Positions 1 to 7,786 of a stretch of DNA of 64,000 nt are shown one piece after another (the stretch's first letter is position 1; the number at the start of each line of letters is the position of its first letter). The DNA comes from DYJE01 sp041660385 (GTDB lineage: Bacteria > Desulfobacterota > Desulfobacteria > Desulfobacterales > Desulfolunaceae). Both the position numbers and the translations under genes were made by a program. Location: contig JBAZWJ010000001.1 of assembly GCA_041660385.1 (NCBI GenBank), positions 150,620-214,619 on the forward strand, in the 5' to 3' direction. A model generated the notes under the pieces. The model saw nothing but the letters and a program-made list of their open reading frames with translations, was not told the origin of the DNA and did not search any database.

Positions 1-1
1 A

Positions 2-688
2 AAGTTATTGAATTACGGTATCACAACGTCCCTGATTTCCGGCGAAGTCCAACAGAATAAACGGATCAAAGCCTTAGAAGATTTTCGAGGCGGAAAATGT
101 CGAGTTCTCGTGGCCACCGATGTGGCGGCACGTGGGATACACATCGAAGATATCAGTCACGTGATCAACTACCACCTGCCAGAAGACCCCGAAAACTACG
201 TTCACCGAATCGGCAGAACAGGCCGTGCCGGTAGCAGCGGAATTTCAGTTAGCTTTGCCAGCGAGGATGACTCGTTCCAGATTCCCGATATCGAAACCTT
301 TCTCGGAAACGACCTTGTTTGCGAACATCCAGATGACGCTCTCCTGGAAATTCCAGCCATACCCGTTCTTGAGCAGGAAGACCTGGACGCCAAAACGAAA
401 TGGATAAGCTCACATCGCAACAAACCCAGACCAAGAACCCCTGGCGGATCAGGGGCTCGTGAAGGTAGGCCAGGAAACAGGCCCAGGGGGAAATCTCCTG
501 AAGGCTCCGAAAGACCCGGTCAAAGGCCCAGACAAACACCCAGGCCCAAGAGCGAAGGTAGTTCTGGTGAAAAAAAATTTAATCACGCCGAGAACAGCGG
601 TGAAAAAAGGGATAAACCCAAACAAAATCGTTTTCGAGGTCGCCACCAAAAACCGCCACATCGCGAACCGGCAGGTGATGAGCCATGA
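2..688 (+). CDS. DEAD-box RNA helicase, C-terminal part (cut by window edge)
   Basis: The reading frame is open from the first bases, so the gene begins before the window. What remains is the second RecA-like domain of an ATP-dependent RNA helicase. Motif V (VATDVAARGIHIE) and motif VI (HRIGRTGRAG) are intact, followed by a family-typical short linker. The last ~100 residues are a low-complexity basic tail rich in Arg, Pro, Gly and Lys, as in RhlB/RhlE/CsdA-type helicases where such tails bind RNA. The enzyme would unwind RNA in the cytoplasm during ribosome assembly or RNA decay. The stop codon overlaps the start of the next gene by 4 bp (ATGA), suggesting translational coupling. The subfamily cannot be assigned from the fragment. 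Confidence 0.9.
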   Translation, partial: KLLNYGITTSLISGEVQQNKRIKALEDFRGGKCRVLVATDVAARGIHIEDISHVINYHLPEDPENYVHRIGRTGRAGSSGISVSFASEDDSFQIPDIETFLGNDLVCEHPDDALLEIPAIPVLEQEDLDAKTKWISSHRNKPRPRTPGGSGAREGRPGNRPRGKSPEGSERPGQRPRQTPRPKSEGSSGEKKFNHAENSGEKRDKPKQNRFRGRHQKPPHREPAGDEP

Positions 689-1329
689 TGAACTGTATTC
701 CATTGGATGAAACGTACATACCCGTTGATGCGGTAGACACCTTGATCTTCGACCTGGGTGGTGTTTTCATCAAGCTCACCGGCGTAGAAAAAATGATGGA
801 GTGGACCAAGGGTCGTTTCACCGTGGATGAACTTTGGGCTGTCTGGTTTCAATCCTATGCGGTCAAAGATTTTGAAACAGGTTCCATTGATGCTGATTCA
901 TTTGCCATCGGCATCATCCGCGAGTATGGACTCTCTGTTTCCGTCGATGAATTTCTGCAACATTTTTCATCATGGGCCTCAGAGATGTTTCCCGGATCAC
1001 GGAGGCTTCTTTCAGGTCTCCGTGACAAATACACCCTTGTCAGTCTGTCTAATACCAACGCCATGCATTGGGATCTGCTCTGCGACCGTTATCAGCTTGA
1101 CCAGTACTTCCATCATAATTTCCCTTCTCATGAAATCGGCCGTATAAAACCAGAAGCAGCAACCTTTGACTACGTATTAAGCCAGATTCCCTCTCCAGCA
1201 CATCGTGTTATTTTTTTTGATGATACACCGCAAAACATTAAAAGCGCCCGGAGTGTTGGAATCCATGCGGTTCAGGTTCTGGGTGTGGATGGTCTCACCG
1301 AGACGTTGTCACGTCTCGGGATTGCCTGA
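685..1329 (+). CDS. HAD superfamily hydrolase (HAD-IA type)
   Basis: A 214-residue haloacid dehalogenase-like hydrolase. Motif I is IFDLGGVFIKL: the nucleophile Asp is present, but the usual second Asp is replaced by Gly, as in many family members resembling YihX (DxGGVL). Motif II is SLSNTNAMHW, motif III lysine lies in IGRIKPEAATFDYVL, and motif IV is VIFFDDTPQNIKSARSVGI. Family members act as small-molecule phosphatases, but the substrate cannot be read from sequence. The start overlaps the stop of the helicase gene by 4 bp. The gene is intact although the DNA right after it is decayed transporter sequence. Confidence 0.88.
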   Translation: MMNCIPLDETYIPVDAVDTLIFDLGGVFIKLTGVEKMMEWTKGRFTVDELWAVWFQSYAVKDFETGSIDADSFAIGIIREYGLSVSVDEFLQHFSSWASEMFPGSRRLLSGLRDKYTLVSLSNTNAMHWDLLCDRYQLDQYFHHNFPSHEIGRIKPEAATFDYVLSQIPSPAHRVIFFDDTPQNIKSARSVGIHAVQVLGVDGLTETLSRLGIA

Positions 1330-1332
1330 CGC

Positions 1333-1723
1333 ATTTTATTCTAACGCATGCGACGGTGCTGCCGATGTCTGCCTTGGAGTCCCCTACTTCAACTGGGGTC
1401 CCAGTTACGTTGAAATTGTTAAAAAGGCTGAAAGCGGGACATTGAAGCAAAGCTGGCAGTGGCTCAGTCCCGACTTCAAAGACATCAACAACCCGGATAA
1501 AAGCCACGTCGGTTTTGCCAAAGGCCCTGCCCTTTCACCGTACGTTGCTAAAAAACTCGATCAATTCACTGCTAATCTGGGTTCCGGTAAAATCAACCTG
1601 TTCAAAGGTCCATTATCTTTCGACGACGGCTCTGTTTTTCTCAAGCCCGGTGAAACGGCTAAAGACAATCAGATCTGGTACATGAAAAAATTCCTCAAAG
1701 GCATGGGCGGAAAAATGCTCTGA
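1333..1723 (+). pseudogene. BMP-family (PnrA-like) substrate-binding protein, C-terminal remnant
   Basis: Reading right after the HAD stop gives the C-terminal ~130 residues of a basic-membrane-protein family periplasmic binding protein, the subunit that delivers nucleosides to an ABC importer. The recognisable stretch is PYFNWGPSYVEIVKKAESGT, matching the NWGPYYVKKV signature of the family. The N-terminal two thirds, including any signal peptide, are missing and no start codon fits, so this is a remnant. The next DNA encodes remnants of the ATPase and permease in the usual operon order, which supports the assignment. Confidence 0.75.
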
Positions 1724-1725
1724 AT

Positions 1726-2574
1726 GACCTTCGCCGTCTTTCAAGCGAGCTTGGATTTTCCTTTGATCCCACACCCTGACTCTGGGTGAACGCCAGCAGC
1801 TGGAAATCATTCGGCTGATTTCTCTGGGTGTCAATATCCTCATTATCGACGAACCCACCACCGGCATTTCCGATATCCAGAAATCGATTCTTTTTTCTTC
1901 CCTGGCCAAGTTGGCAGCTATGGGAAAATGCGTGATCCTTGTTTCCCATAAACTCGATGATGTGGTTGCCTTGTGCGATGAAGCCACTGTACTAAAACAA
2001 GGAAAAGTAAGTGGGCATTACAAGCGCCCTTTTGACCCAGGACAACTTCTCCGGAGTATGTTTCCAGATAGTAACGAGCCTCAGCCGCCAGCTATTAAAA
2101 CATTAGGTTCCCCTGTACTTTCTTTCGAAGAAATTTCATCGGTTTCCGGTCGAATTACATTGAAACCCATTTCTCTTGATATTCGAACGAGCGAGGTTAT
2201 CGGTCTTGCCGGTCTTGAGGGCAGCGGCCAGGAACTTTTTCTCAGAACCGCTGGTGGATTCTCTTTCGGGTGGTAATCAGCAGCGCGTTCTTCTATCTTT
2301 GCTGCCCGACGATCCAAAAGTCTTGCTTCTTGAAAACCCGACCCGTGGCCTTGATCATGATTCCACGCTGGCTGTGTGGGATATCCTTTTATCCAGATGC
2401 CGGATCTCAGGAACCGCTGTTATTTTTTCCTCCTCTGAACTCGATGAAATTCTTCAGATTGCTGACCACATCCTTGTTTTCTCTAACGGAGAGTTGATGA
2501 TGGATCGCCCATGTCATGACGTGAACAGAAATGACATAGGCCTCGCTGTGACTGGAGTCAATAAATTGTCTTGA
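1726..2574 (+). pseudogene. Double-domain ABC transporter ATPase, internally deleted
   Basis: Remnant of a nucleoside/sugar-type ABC ATPase with two nucleotide-binding domains. From about 1776 the frame encodes the first-domain signature region (LTLGERQQLEI), Walker B (ILIIDEPTTG) and the switch His (VSHKLDD). It continues into the Walker A region of the second domain (GLAGLEGSGQELF) and stops at 2276. A shifted frame starting near 2240 resumes with the second signature (SLSGGNQQRV), a Walker B-like stretch (LLLENPTRGLD, where the usual catalytic Glu is Asn) and the C-terminus. The first Walker A and most of the second domain's helical part are missing. At least two deletions or frameshifts are needed, so it cannot be functional. 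Confidence 0.8.
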
Positions 2575-2595
2575 TTTAAGTAGGTTATTTGAAAT

Positions 2596-2611
2596 TGTTC
2601 CATGTGAAACA
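2596..2611. promoter_or_regulatory. parS-like site
   Basis: TGTTCCATGTGAAACA matches the ParB/Spo0J site consensus TGTTNCACGTGAAACA at 15 of 16 positions; the central CG is changed to TG. It lies between the decayed ATPase and permease genes and about 2.7 kb from the better site at 5336. It may be a weaker site or a mutated former site. Confidence 0.5.
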
Positions 2612-2624
2612 TTTATGATCAACC

Positions 2625-3179
2625 ATGGGAGACTCCATGATCATCACTAAAAAGCTGTTCCGATTCTTATCCAGACTTCCGGGCTCATCTCTAATCTTAA
2701 TTTTTTCCCTTGTCCTTTGCAGTGTTTCACTTATTCTTTTTATCACGGGTGTAAATGAAATATTTGCAGGGCTTGGACTTAATTTTGTCGGTCAGGGTTT
2801 AGCGCTGTGGCTGATATTCGGTCCATGGAAACGGCCCGGCATTGCCTCCATGAGCGGCACTGACCCCATCGGTGATTCTTATTTCTTATTAGAAAAAGGG
2901 CTGATCTCCGTTTCACCATTTGCGCTTTTTATGGTCTTGTTGTCTTTTATCTGTACCTATTTTCTTATCCGGATGTCTCTTGTGGGACTTAAACTTCATG
3001 CCAGCGGGTCAAATCCTTTTGCAACACGGCTTCTTGGACTTCGGCCCACACTTTCGATTTTTTTCGCTCTGGCCATGTGCGGCGGCTTGGCTGGTCTTGC
3101 TGGTTTCTTTCAGGTGACCGGAGTTTATCACCGTCTTAGTCCGTCCATTTCGAGCAACTATGGATACCTTTTCCGTTGA
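2625..3179 (+). pseudogene. ABC transporter permease remnant
   Basis: A 184-residue hydrophobic frame resembling BMP-type ABC permeases, which are normally about 350 residues. The N-terminal hydrophobic segment (SLILIFSLVLCSVSLILFI) runs directly into a later loop, and the conserved C-terminal-half segment is recognisable (GLKLHASGSNPFATRLLGL, then ALAMCGGLAGLAGFFQV). The frame ends soon after in SSNYGYLFR, short of the last membrane segments. The shortness and missing parts mark it as an internally deleted gene, the third member of the decayed operon. Confidence 0.6.
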
Positions 3180-3486
3180 TGATTTTTTCTCTTGCTCTGA
3201 TCCATTTTTCAAATCGTATTACCGTTCATTCTCTTTTTTGGAAAAAACGGTTCACTTCGCTATATTAATTCTTTTATCCGACTTCTTTCAAAACCATCAC
3301 CTGCGCACCTGGGAAAACATTTCGATCCATGATCTGTTCATCAATTTTATCTTTTTCAAGCCAAAAAACAGGCTTTCAAAATGGCTTCAAAATCAACTTT
3401 CGCTCACTACCGATTACCTTGGGTTTCAAAACAGGGTCAAACGTCTCAAAATCGATATTTGGCCTTAAATCAAACGCACCATGTTT
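3180..3486. other. Gene-free stretch
   Basis: About 300 bp after the decayed permease and before the convergent prmA stop. All frames give short hydrophobic or low-complexity peptides without recognisable motifs. It is probably eroded transporter sequence. No clear terminator or repeat was found. Confidence 0.4.
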
Positions 3487-4305
3487 TTATTGTTTTTTAT
3501 ACACTACGCCCGACCACCCTCTTTTACTCTTTTGCCAGACAGACACATATTCACCATCTTTTTTAAAAACAGAATGAACGAACTCCATTTCAATTTCTTT
3601 TATACCGGAAAGAACAAGAAGATTTCCCGCATCATTCATTTTGACCATTTGGGAATAGAGATCTATCAGTGTGGGATACCGAAGATTTGCTATGATCAAA
3701 TCGTATTTTCTATTCATCTCGGGACCTGCAATAATATGAATTTGATGGTCAAGCTTATTTGCGATTGTATTTTCTCTGGCTTCGTTTAACGCAACATTAT
3801 CCCTGTCACAGGCTGTCACATTTTGAACACCTAATTTCGCGGCCACAAGAGCAAGAATTCCTGATCCTGTTCCAATATCGAGTGCGTTATTAATTTTTAT
3901 TTCCGAGGTATGGGTTTCACACAGAACATAATCAAGTGCCTCAACACATAACTGAGTCGTTGGGTGGTCTCCGCGACCAAAGGCGGTTCCACTGTTCAAA
4001 GTTATCGTCAAAACGTTGTCCATTTCTGACGGACTATGACCGGGAGGGGCGATGATAATATGGGGTGATAGTTGAATTGGTCTGTTAAAAGAAAGGGATA
4101 TGAATGTTAGCCCGTTTTTGTCTCTATATTCAAGGATGCCTTCATCAATAAGAAGACGGACCACCATTCTGACATCTTTTCGGCTATGTCCGGTTTTATC
4201 GAAAATAAGCCGTTCAAGATCCATGGGAGAAACGTTTATTAGAGTTTCTCCCATGAAAGAAAGCAAAACCTGCCTTAAGCCAAAAGCATTGAGTTCATTT
4301 GTCAT
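3487..4305 (-). CDS. prmA: Ribosomal protein L11 methyltransferase-like protein
   Basis: A 272-residue class I SAM-dependent methyltransferase of the PrmA family, which trimethylates ribosomal protein L11. Residues ~100-120 contain the conserved PrmA patch TLNSGTAFGRGDHPTTQLC. The SAM-binding glycine motif is ALDIGTGSGILALVAAKLG, and the later motif IIANLRYPTLIDL corresponds to the NILxxPL catalytic region. The N-terminal ~85 residues (ERLIFDKTGHSRKDVRMVVRLLIDEGILEYRDKNG) look like a winged helix rather than the standard PrmA substrate-recognition domain, so the substrate might differ. Its start overlaps the stop of the upstream gene by 4 bp. It is the last gene of the leftward block. Confidence 0.85.
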   Translation of the reverse strand: MTNELNAFGLRQVLLSFMGETLINVSPMDLERLIFDKTGHSRKDVRMVVRLLIDEGILEYRDKNGLTFISLSFNRPIQLSPHIIIAPPGHSPSEMDNVLTITLNSGTAFGRGDHPTTQLCVEALDYVLCETHTSEIKINNALDIGTGSGILALVAAKLGVQNVTACDRDNVALNEARENTIANKLDHQIHIIAGPEMNRKYDLIIANLRYPTLIDLYSQMVKMNDAGNLLVLSGIKEIEMEFVHSVFKKDGEYVSVWQKSKRGWSGVVYKKQ

Positions 4306-4658
4306 TGATCAATACTTTGGCCTTCTCTTTTCAAAAGATCTGAATACCAGATAGAGAATTCGTACATCCCTCTGTATTTATCGTTATTGTTCATCAGCGC
4401 CATGGCAATCTCAAGAACACCTTCCGCAAAAGAGACAGATGTTTTTTCTTCGCGGTTCATCTGCAAAAACTCATGAACAAGATCATGAATCGTCCTTTTC
4501 GTGGCGTCCTTTCGGATATCAAGCGGGTCTTTGGGTTCCTCAAAAGGGTTCCATATTTCATAACCCATTTTAAGTATTTTTTTTTGACCCCGGTTACCCA
4601 TCATGTCAAAGATGGCTCGTTTCTTTTGTTCGATTTCTTCTTCGCTGAACACATCCAT
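4302..4658 (-). CDS. Small uncharacterised protein upstream of prmA
   Basis: A 118-residue soluble, mostly charged and probably helical protein of no family I recognise. It begins MDVFSEEEIEQKKRAIFDMM and contains a central motif MGYEIWNPFEEPKDPLDIR. An AGGATAATTAT stretch precedes the ATG. It lies 4 nt after the YkgJ-type gene and overlaps prmA by 4 bp, so it is almost certainly co-translated with both. The acidic N-terminus and the WNPFEEPKDPLD segment look like a protein-interaction surface. The function is unknown. Confidence 0.75.
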   Translation of the reverse strand: MDVFSEEEIEQKKRAIFDMMGNRGQKKILKMGYEIWNPFEEPKDPLDIRKDATKRTIHDLVHEFLQMNREEKTSVSFAEGVLEIAMALMNNNDKYRGMYEFSIWYSDLLKREGQSIDQ

Positions 4659-4662
4659 ATAA

Positions 4663-5322
4663 TTATCCTATTATCTCAAGACCTGGAATTCCAAAATATT
4701 CTTCGTTGTAATCCAACGTCAAACACATGGAAAGGGGAACAAGGATATCACCCATCTTAAGATATTTTGATTTAATATCCCTGATCATTTCATTCGAAAT
4801 ATCGTAAAGACGCTTGTAAACGATATCCATGTTCAACGTGGGATAATTTTCTCCTTTTGTGAACCCTGAAAGACCGCATGTGTAGCCTTTTCCACCTGTT
4901 GATGTGGGAATGCCATAAACACGGCACGCAATGGGACGATGATCATACATTCTGCATTGGTTATTTTCATCGAGAAGCGGACAGGCTATTTTTTCCTGGG
5001 ATATACGTTCGATAATTTTTTCACCATTGGCTCCAAGTTTTTCCGCTTCCGTTGCGTTTTTCTTGATCTTGAATATTTTTCTATCAACATCTCCGGCAAT
5101 GGTTACGATGTCGTGGCGCAGCTTCCCGGTAAATCTCTCATCAAAACGTTGTTTGATGGTGACCGCCTCAACAAGTGTCAGATCGAACAAAGCATGACAA
5201 CAATCGCTGCACCCTGGTTTGCATGCTACCCGTGCGCTGTGTTCTGATTTTACCTTTTCACAAACCGTTTCTATTTGTCCTACCAGTTCTTCGTATTTAT
5301 TAATGTATTTTGTTAAATCCAT
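4663..5322 (-). CDS. YkgJ-family cysteine cluster protein
   Basis: A protein of the zinc/iron-chelating CxxCxxCC family (YkgJ, UPF0153). The N-terminal cluster is CKPGCSDCCHALFDLT, and a second cysteine set is CPLLDENNQCRMYDHRPIACRVYG. These cysteines are thought to bind a metal or Fe-S cluster; the biochemical role is not established. The longest frame would start at 5367, but the ATG at 5322 (MDLTKYINKYEEL) has a GGAG ribosome site 7-8 nt upstream. Using it leaves the parS site at 5336-5351 outside the coding sequence and removes an overlap with mnmE. Confidence 0.85.
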   Translation of the reverse strand: MDLTKYINKYEELVGQIETVCEKVKSEHSARVACKPGCSDCCHALFDLTLVEAVTIKQRFDERFTGKLRHDIVTIAGDVDRKIFKIKKNATEAEKLGANGEKIIERISQEKIACPLLDENNQCRMYDHRPIACRVYGIPTSTGGKGYTCGLSGFTKGENYPTLNMDIVYKRLYDISNEMIRDIKSKYLKMGDILVPLSMCLTLDYNEEYFGIPGLEIIG

Positions 5323-5335
5323 GGTAATTCTCCGC

Positions 5336-5351
5336 TGTTCCACGTGAAACA
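5336..5351. promoter_or_regulatory. parS centromere site
   Basis: TGTTCCACGTGAAACA fits the bacterial ParB-binding consensus TGTTNCACGTGAAACA at every position. It sits in the 29-bp gap between mnmE and the YkgJ-type gene. parS sites typically cluster around the replication origin, often near mnmE, mnmG, parA and parB, and this window carries the matching gene block (rpmH to mnmE, gyrB, dnaN). The parAB genes are not in the window. Confidence 0.88.
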
Positions 5352-6734
5352 TCATTTTCCTATACAAAAGGAGCTGAAAATCCTGTCTAAAATATCATCG
5401 TGCGCATTTATGCCCAATATTTTATCAAGAGAACCAATACACGCCTTAATATCAACAGCGATCAGATCATAGGTGACCCCTGACGTAAAACCTTGAATCA
5501 TATGGTTCACAGCCCCGAGAGCGTCGCCAATAAGTGTGTATTGCCGAACATTAGGAACCAGTGCGCTTCGATTTTCCGGCATATCTTTCAATATAAGATC
5601 GGATATCATCGTCTTCAAGACATCGATATTGGTTCGATTGAGGACAGAAATCCCAATATGAGGATCAGGGCCACGTCTGCCGTAATCCATCGTTGACCCT
5701 AAGTCAATCTTGTTAGCAACAACAAGGGTTTTCTTTGTCTTTTTACAGTTATTATAGATAGTTGTAATTGATTCACACTCTGATTCATTTGGTGTTTTTG
5801 AGGCGTCAAGCATAAGAATGACAAGATCTGCCGATTCTATCTTTTCCATCGTTTTCCTGATACCCACCTGTTCAACAATATCGCTTGTCTGGTGAATTCC
5901 AGCCGTGTCCGTAATCTCTATGGGAATTCCATCGATGGTTATTAAATCCTCGATCAGATCACGGGTCGTCCCTGGTATGGGAGTAACAATAGCTTTCTCC
6001 TTATTGAGCAGGGCATTTAAAAGACTAGATTTGCCGGAATTTGGAGGGCCTGCGATGACAATGCGTACACCATCCCTGAACACCCTCAAATCCTCGTGGT
6101 TCTTTTTTAAAATATCCAATGTTGTCCTGATTCCGAATATCATGTCAAGTGCCATATCCTGATCAATAATATCCCCGACTTCATCGGGAAAATCAATGAC
6201 CGCTTCAACTCGTGCATGAAAATCATTAAGCGTCTCTTTAACATCACATATGGTTTTTTTAAGTGCCCCTTCGATCTGTGAAACAGCCATCCCAAGAGAT
6301 GTTTCTGTCCGCGCGTTGATGATGTCAATCACGGCTTCAGCCTGGGTTAGATCGATTCTGCCGTTCAGGTATGCACGCTTAGTGAACTCACCAGGTTCAG
6401 CAATATCAACTCCGCCACGCACAAGAAGGGCTAATATAGACCTCAAAACAACCGGACTCGAATGGGACTGTATTTCTACAACATCTTCCGCTGTGTAGGA
6501 TCTTGGAGCTTTCATATGAATGAAAAGAACCTCGTCAACAACACTCCCATTTTCATCGTGGATGAAACCATAGTAAACCTTATGGGTTTCGATGGTATTT
6601 GGCTTTTGACCGTTCGGTAGTTTAAAGTGCTTTAGAGAAAATTCGAGGGAACGATCTCCTGAAATACGGATGATCCCTATCCCTCCCTTCCCGGTAGGTG
6701 TTGCAAGTGCCGCTATGGTTTTGCTTTCAAACAT
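5352..6734 (-). CDS. mnmE: tRNA modification GTPase MnmE
   Basis: A 460-residue MnmE (TrmE) that, with MnmG, modifies U34 of certain tRNAs. The N-terminal tetrahydrofolate-binding domain starts KTIAALATPTGKGGIGIIRISG. The G domain carries GPPNSGKSSLLNAL (P-loop), TPIPGTTRDLIED (switch I), DTAG (G3) and NKID (G4). The protein ends with the invariant CIGK, whose Cys is needed for activity. The length matches the family. It lies downstream of jag, separated by a hairpin with a T-run, and its stop codon abuts the parS site. Confidence 0.97.
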   Translation of the reverse strand: MFESKTIAALATPTGKGGIGIIRISGDRSLEFSLKHFKLPNGQKPNTIETHKVYYGFIHDENGSVVDEVLFIHMKAPRSYTAEDVVEIQSHSSPVVLRSILALLVRGGVDIAEPGEFTKRAYLNGRIDLTQAEAVIDIINARTETSLGMAVSQIEGALKKTICDVKETLNDFHARVEAVIDFPDEVGDIIDQDMALDMIFGIRTTLDILKKNHEDLRVFRDGVRIVIAGPPNSGKSSLLNALLNKEKAIVTPIPGTTRDLIEDLITIDGIPIEITDTAGIHQTSDIVEQVGIRKTMEKIESADLVILMLDASKTPNESECESITTIYNNCKKTKKTLVVANKIDLGSTMDYGRRGPDPHIGISVLNRTNIDVLKTMISDLILKDMPENRSALVPNVRQYTLIGDALGAVNHMIQGFTSGVTYDLIAVDIKACIGSLDKILGINAHDDILDRIFSSFCIGK

Positions 6735-6749
6735 CCCTTATCCATAAAT

Positions 6750-6785
6750 AAAAGGACCTGTTCCGGAATTGATCCGGAACAGGTC
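6750..6785 (-). terminator. Hairpin terminator between jag and mnmE
   Basis: A perfect 13-bp stem (GACCTGTTCCGGA at 6755-6767 pairing with 6773-6785) with a 5-nt loop. On the minus strand it is followed by CTTTTATTT. It would end or attenuate transcripts leaving jag before mnmE. Confidence 0.8.
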
Positions 6786-6825
6786 ATGTGATCTTATTGA
6801 TACATCCAATTTTCCCAGTAATCCA

Positions 6826-7773
6826 TTATTCCTTCGGCGGAGTTTTCTTTCTGCTTTTCGCTTTCTTGGGAAAAATGACAAGGCGTCTGTAATAGCCTTC
6901 GCCCATACTCTGTGTCCTTACGCTTTTATTGTCTTTCAATGCAAGATGAACAATACGTCGGTCCTGAGATGACATCTGACTTATGGTCGACGGTTTTCCT
7001 GTCTTTTTGACCTTGTCGGACATTCGAATGGCCATTCTTTCAAGATTTTCTCTGCGTTTTTCAAGGTAACCTTCTACATCGATGAGCACCCTCTTTTTTT
7101 CAAGGGTGTGTTTGTTAACAATCTTATCAACGATGTACTGCATGGATTCGAGATTCTGACCCCTTTTACCGATAATAACAGCCGAATCGTCACTGCTTAC
7201 ATGATATGTAAGGTTTTCACCATCCGACTCAACACCGATTCCAAAAGAATCAGAAACGTATGCGAGAATTTTTCTTATTACCTCTTCACCGATAGCTTCG
7301 GGAGTTTTTCCTTTATAAAAATCTGAAATTATCTTTTCTTTTGGTGCTTCTTCATCGTCTTCTACATCATTTATATCAGCAATGTATTCATTTTTTACTT
7401 TTGGCTGAGGAACATGGTCTTTGGGTTTTCTATCATATCTTTCTTTTGCTTCTGCGTTTCTTTCCGGTCTTCTCTCTTGTTTTCTTTCCTGTTTTATTTC
7501 CTGGACATCTTCTTTTTCAGGAGTTTCCTGACGAGATTTCTTTACGCCAAAAGCCTCATCAACAAGACTAATAACTTTCTGTTTGTTTTTCGAAGTAGTG
7601 TCGAGAGTGACTCTTATTTTTGCTTTTTTGTTTCTGATTATGGAAAAAATTCCGCTTGAACCATTTGAAATGATATCGTACTTGAGCTGATTCTTAGAAA
7701 TGTTCAGCTGTTGACAGGCTAGTTCTACAGCCTTTTCGACATTCTTGCCTTCAAATTCTCTACAAGAATTCAT
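6826..7773 (-). CDS. jag: RNA-binding protein Jag/KhpB
   Basis: A 315-residue Jag (SpoIIIJ-associated, KhpB) protein. The N-terminal Jag domain starts CREFEGKNVEKAVELACQQLNI, and a charged Arg/Glu/Lys-rich linker occupies residues ~80-150. The KH domain carries AVIIGKRGQNLESMQYIVDKI, and the C-terminal R3H-like region contains RIVHLALKDNKSVRTQSMG. Jag binds RNA and in other bacteria affects cell elongation and division. It lies 13 nt after yidC, the conserved arrangement in the rpmH-rnpA-yidD-yidC-jag block. Confidence 0.95.
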   Translation of the reverse strand: MNSCREFEGKNVEKAVELACQQLNISKNQLKYDIISNGSSGIFSIIRNKKAKIRVTLDTTSKNKQKVISLVDEAFGVKKSRQETPEKEDVQEIKQERKQERRPERNAEAKERYDRKPKDHVPQPKVKNEYIADINDVEDDEEAPKEKIISDFYKGKTPEAIGEEVIRKILAYVSDSFGIGVESDGENLTYHVSSDDSAVIIGKRGQNLESMQYIVDKIVNKHTLEKKRVLIDVEGYLEKRRENLERMAIRMSDKVKKTGKPSTISQMSSQDRRIVHLALKDNKSVRTQSMGEGYYRRLVIFPKKAKSRKKTPPKE

Positions 7774-7786
7774 AGTACCTCCCGAT

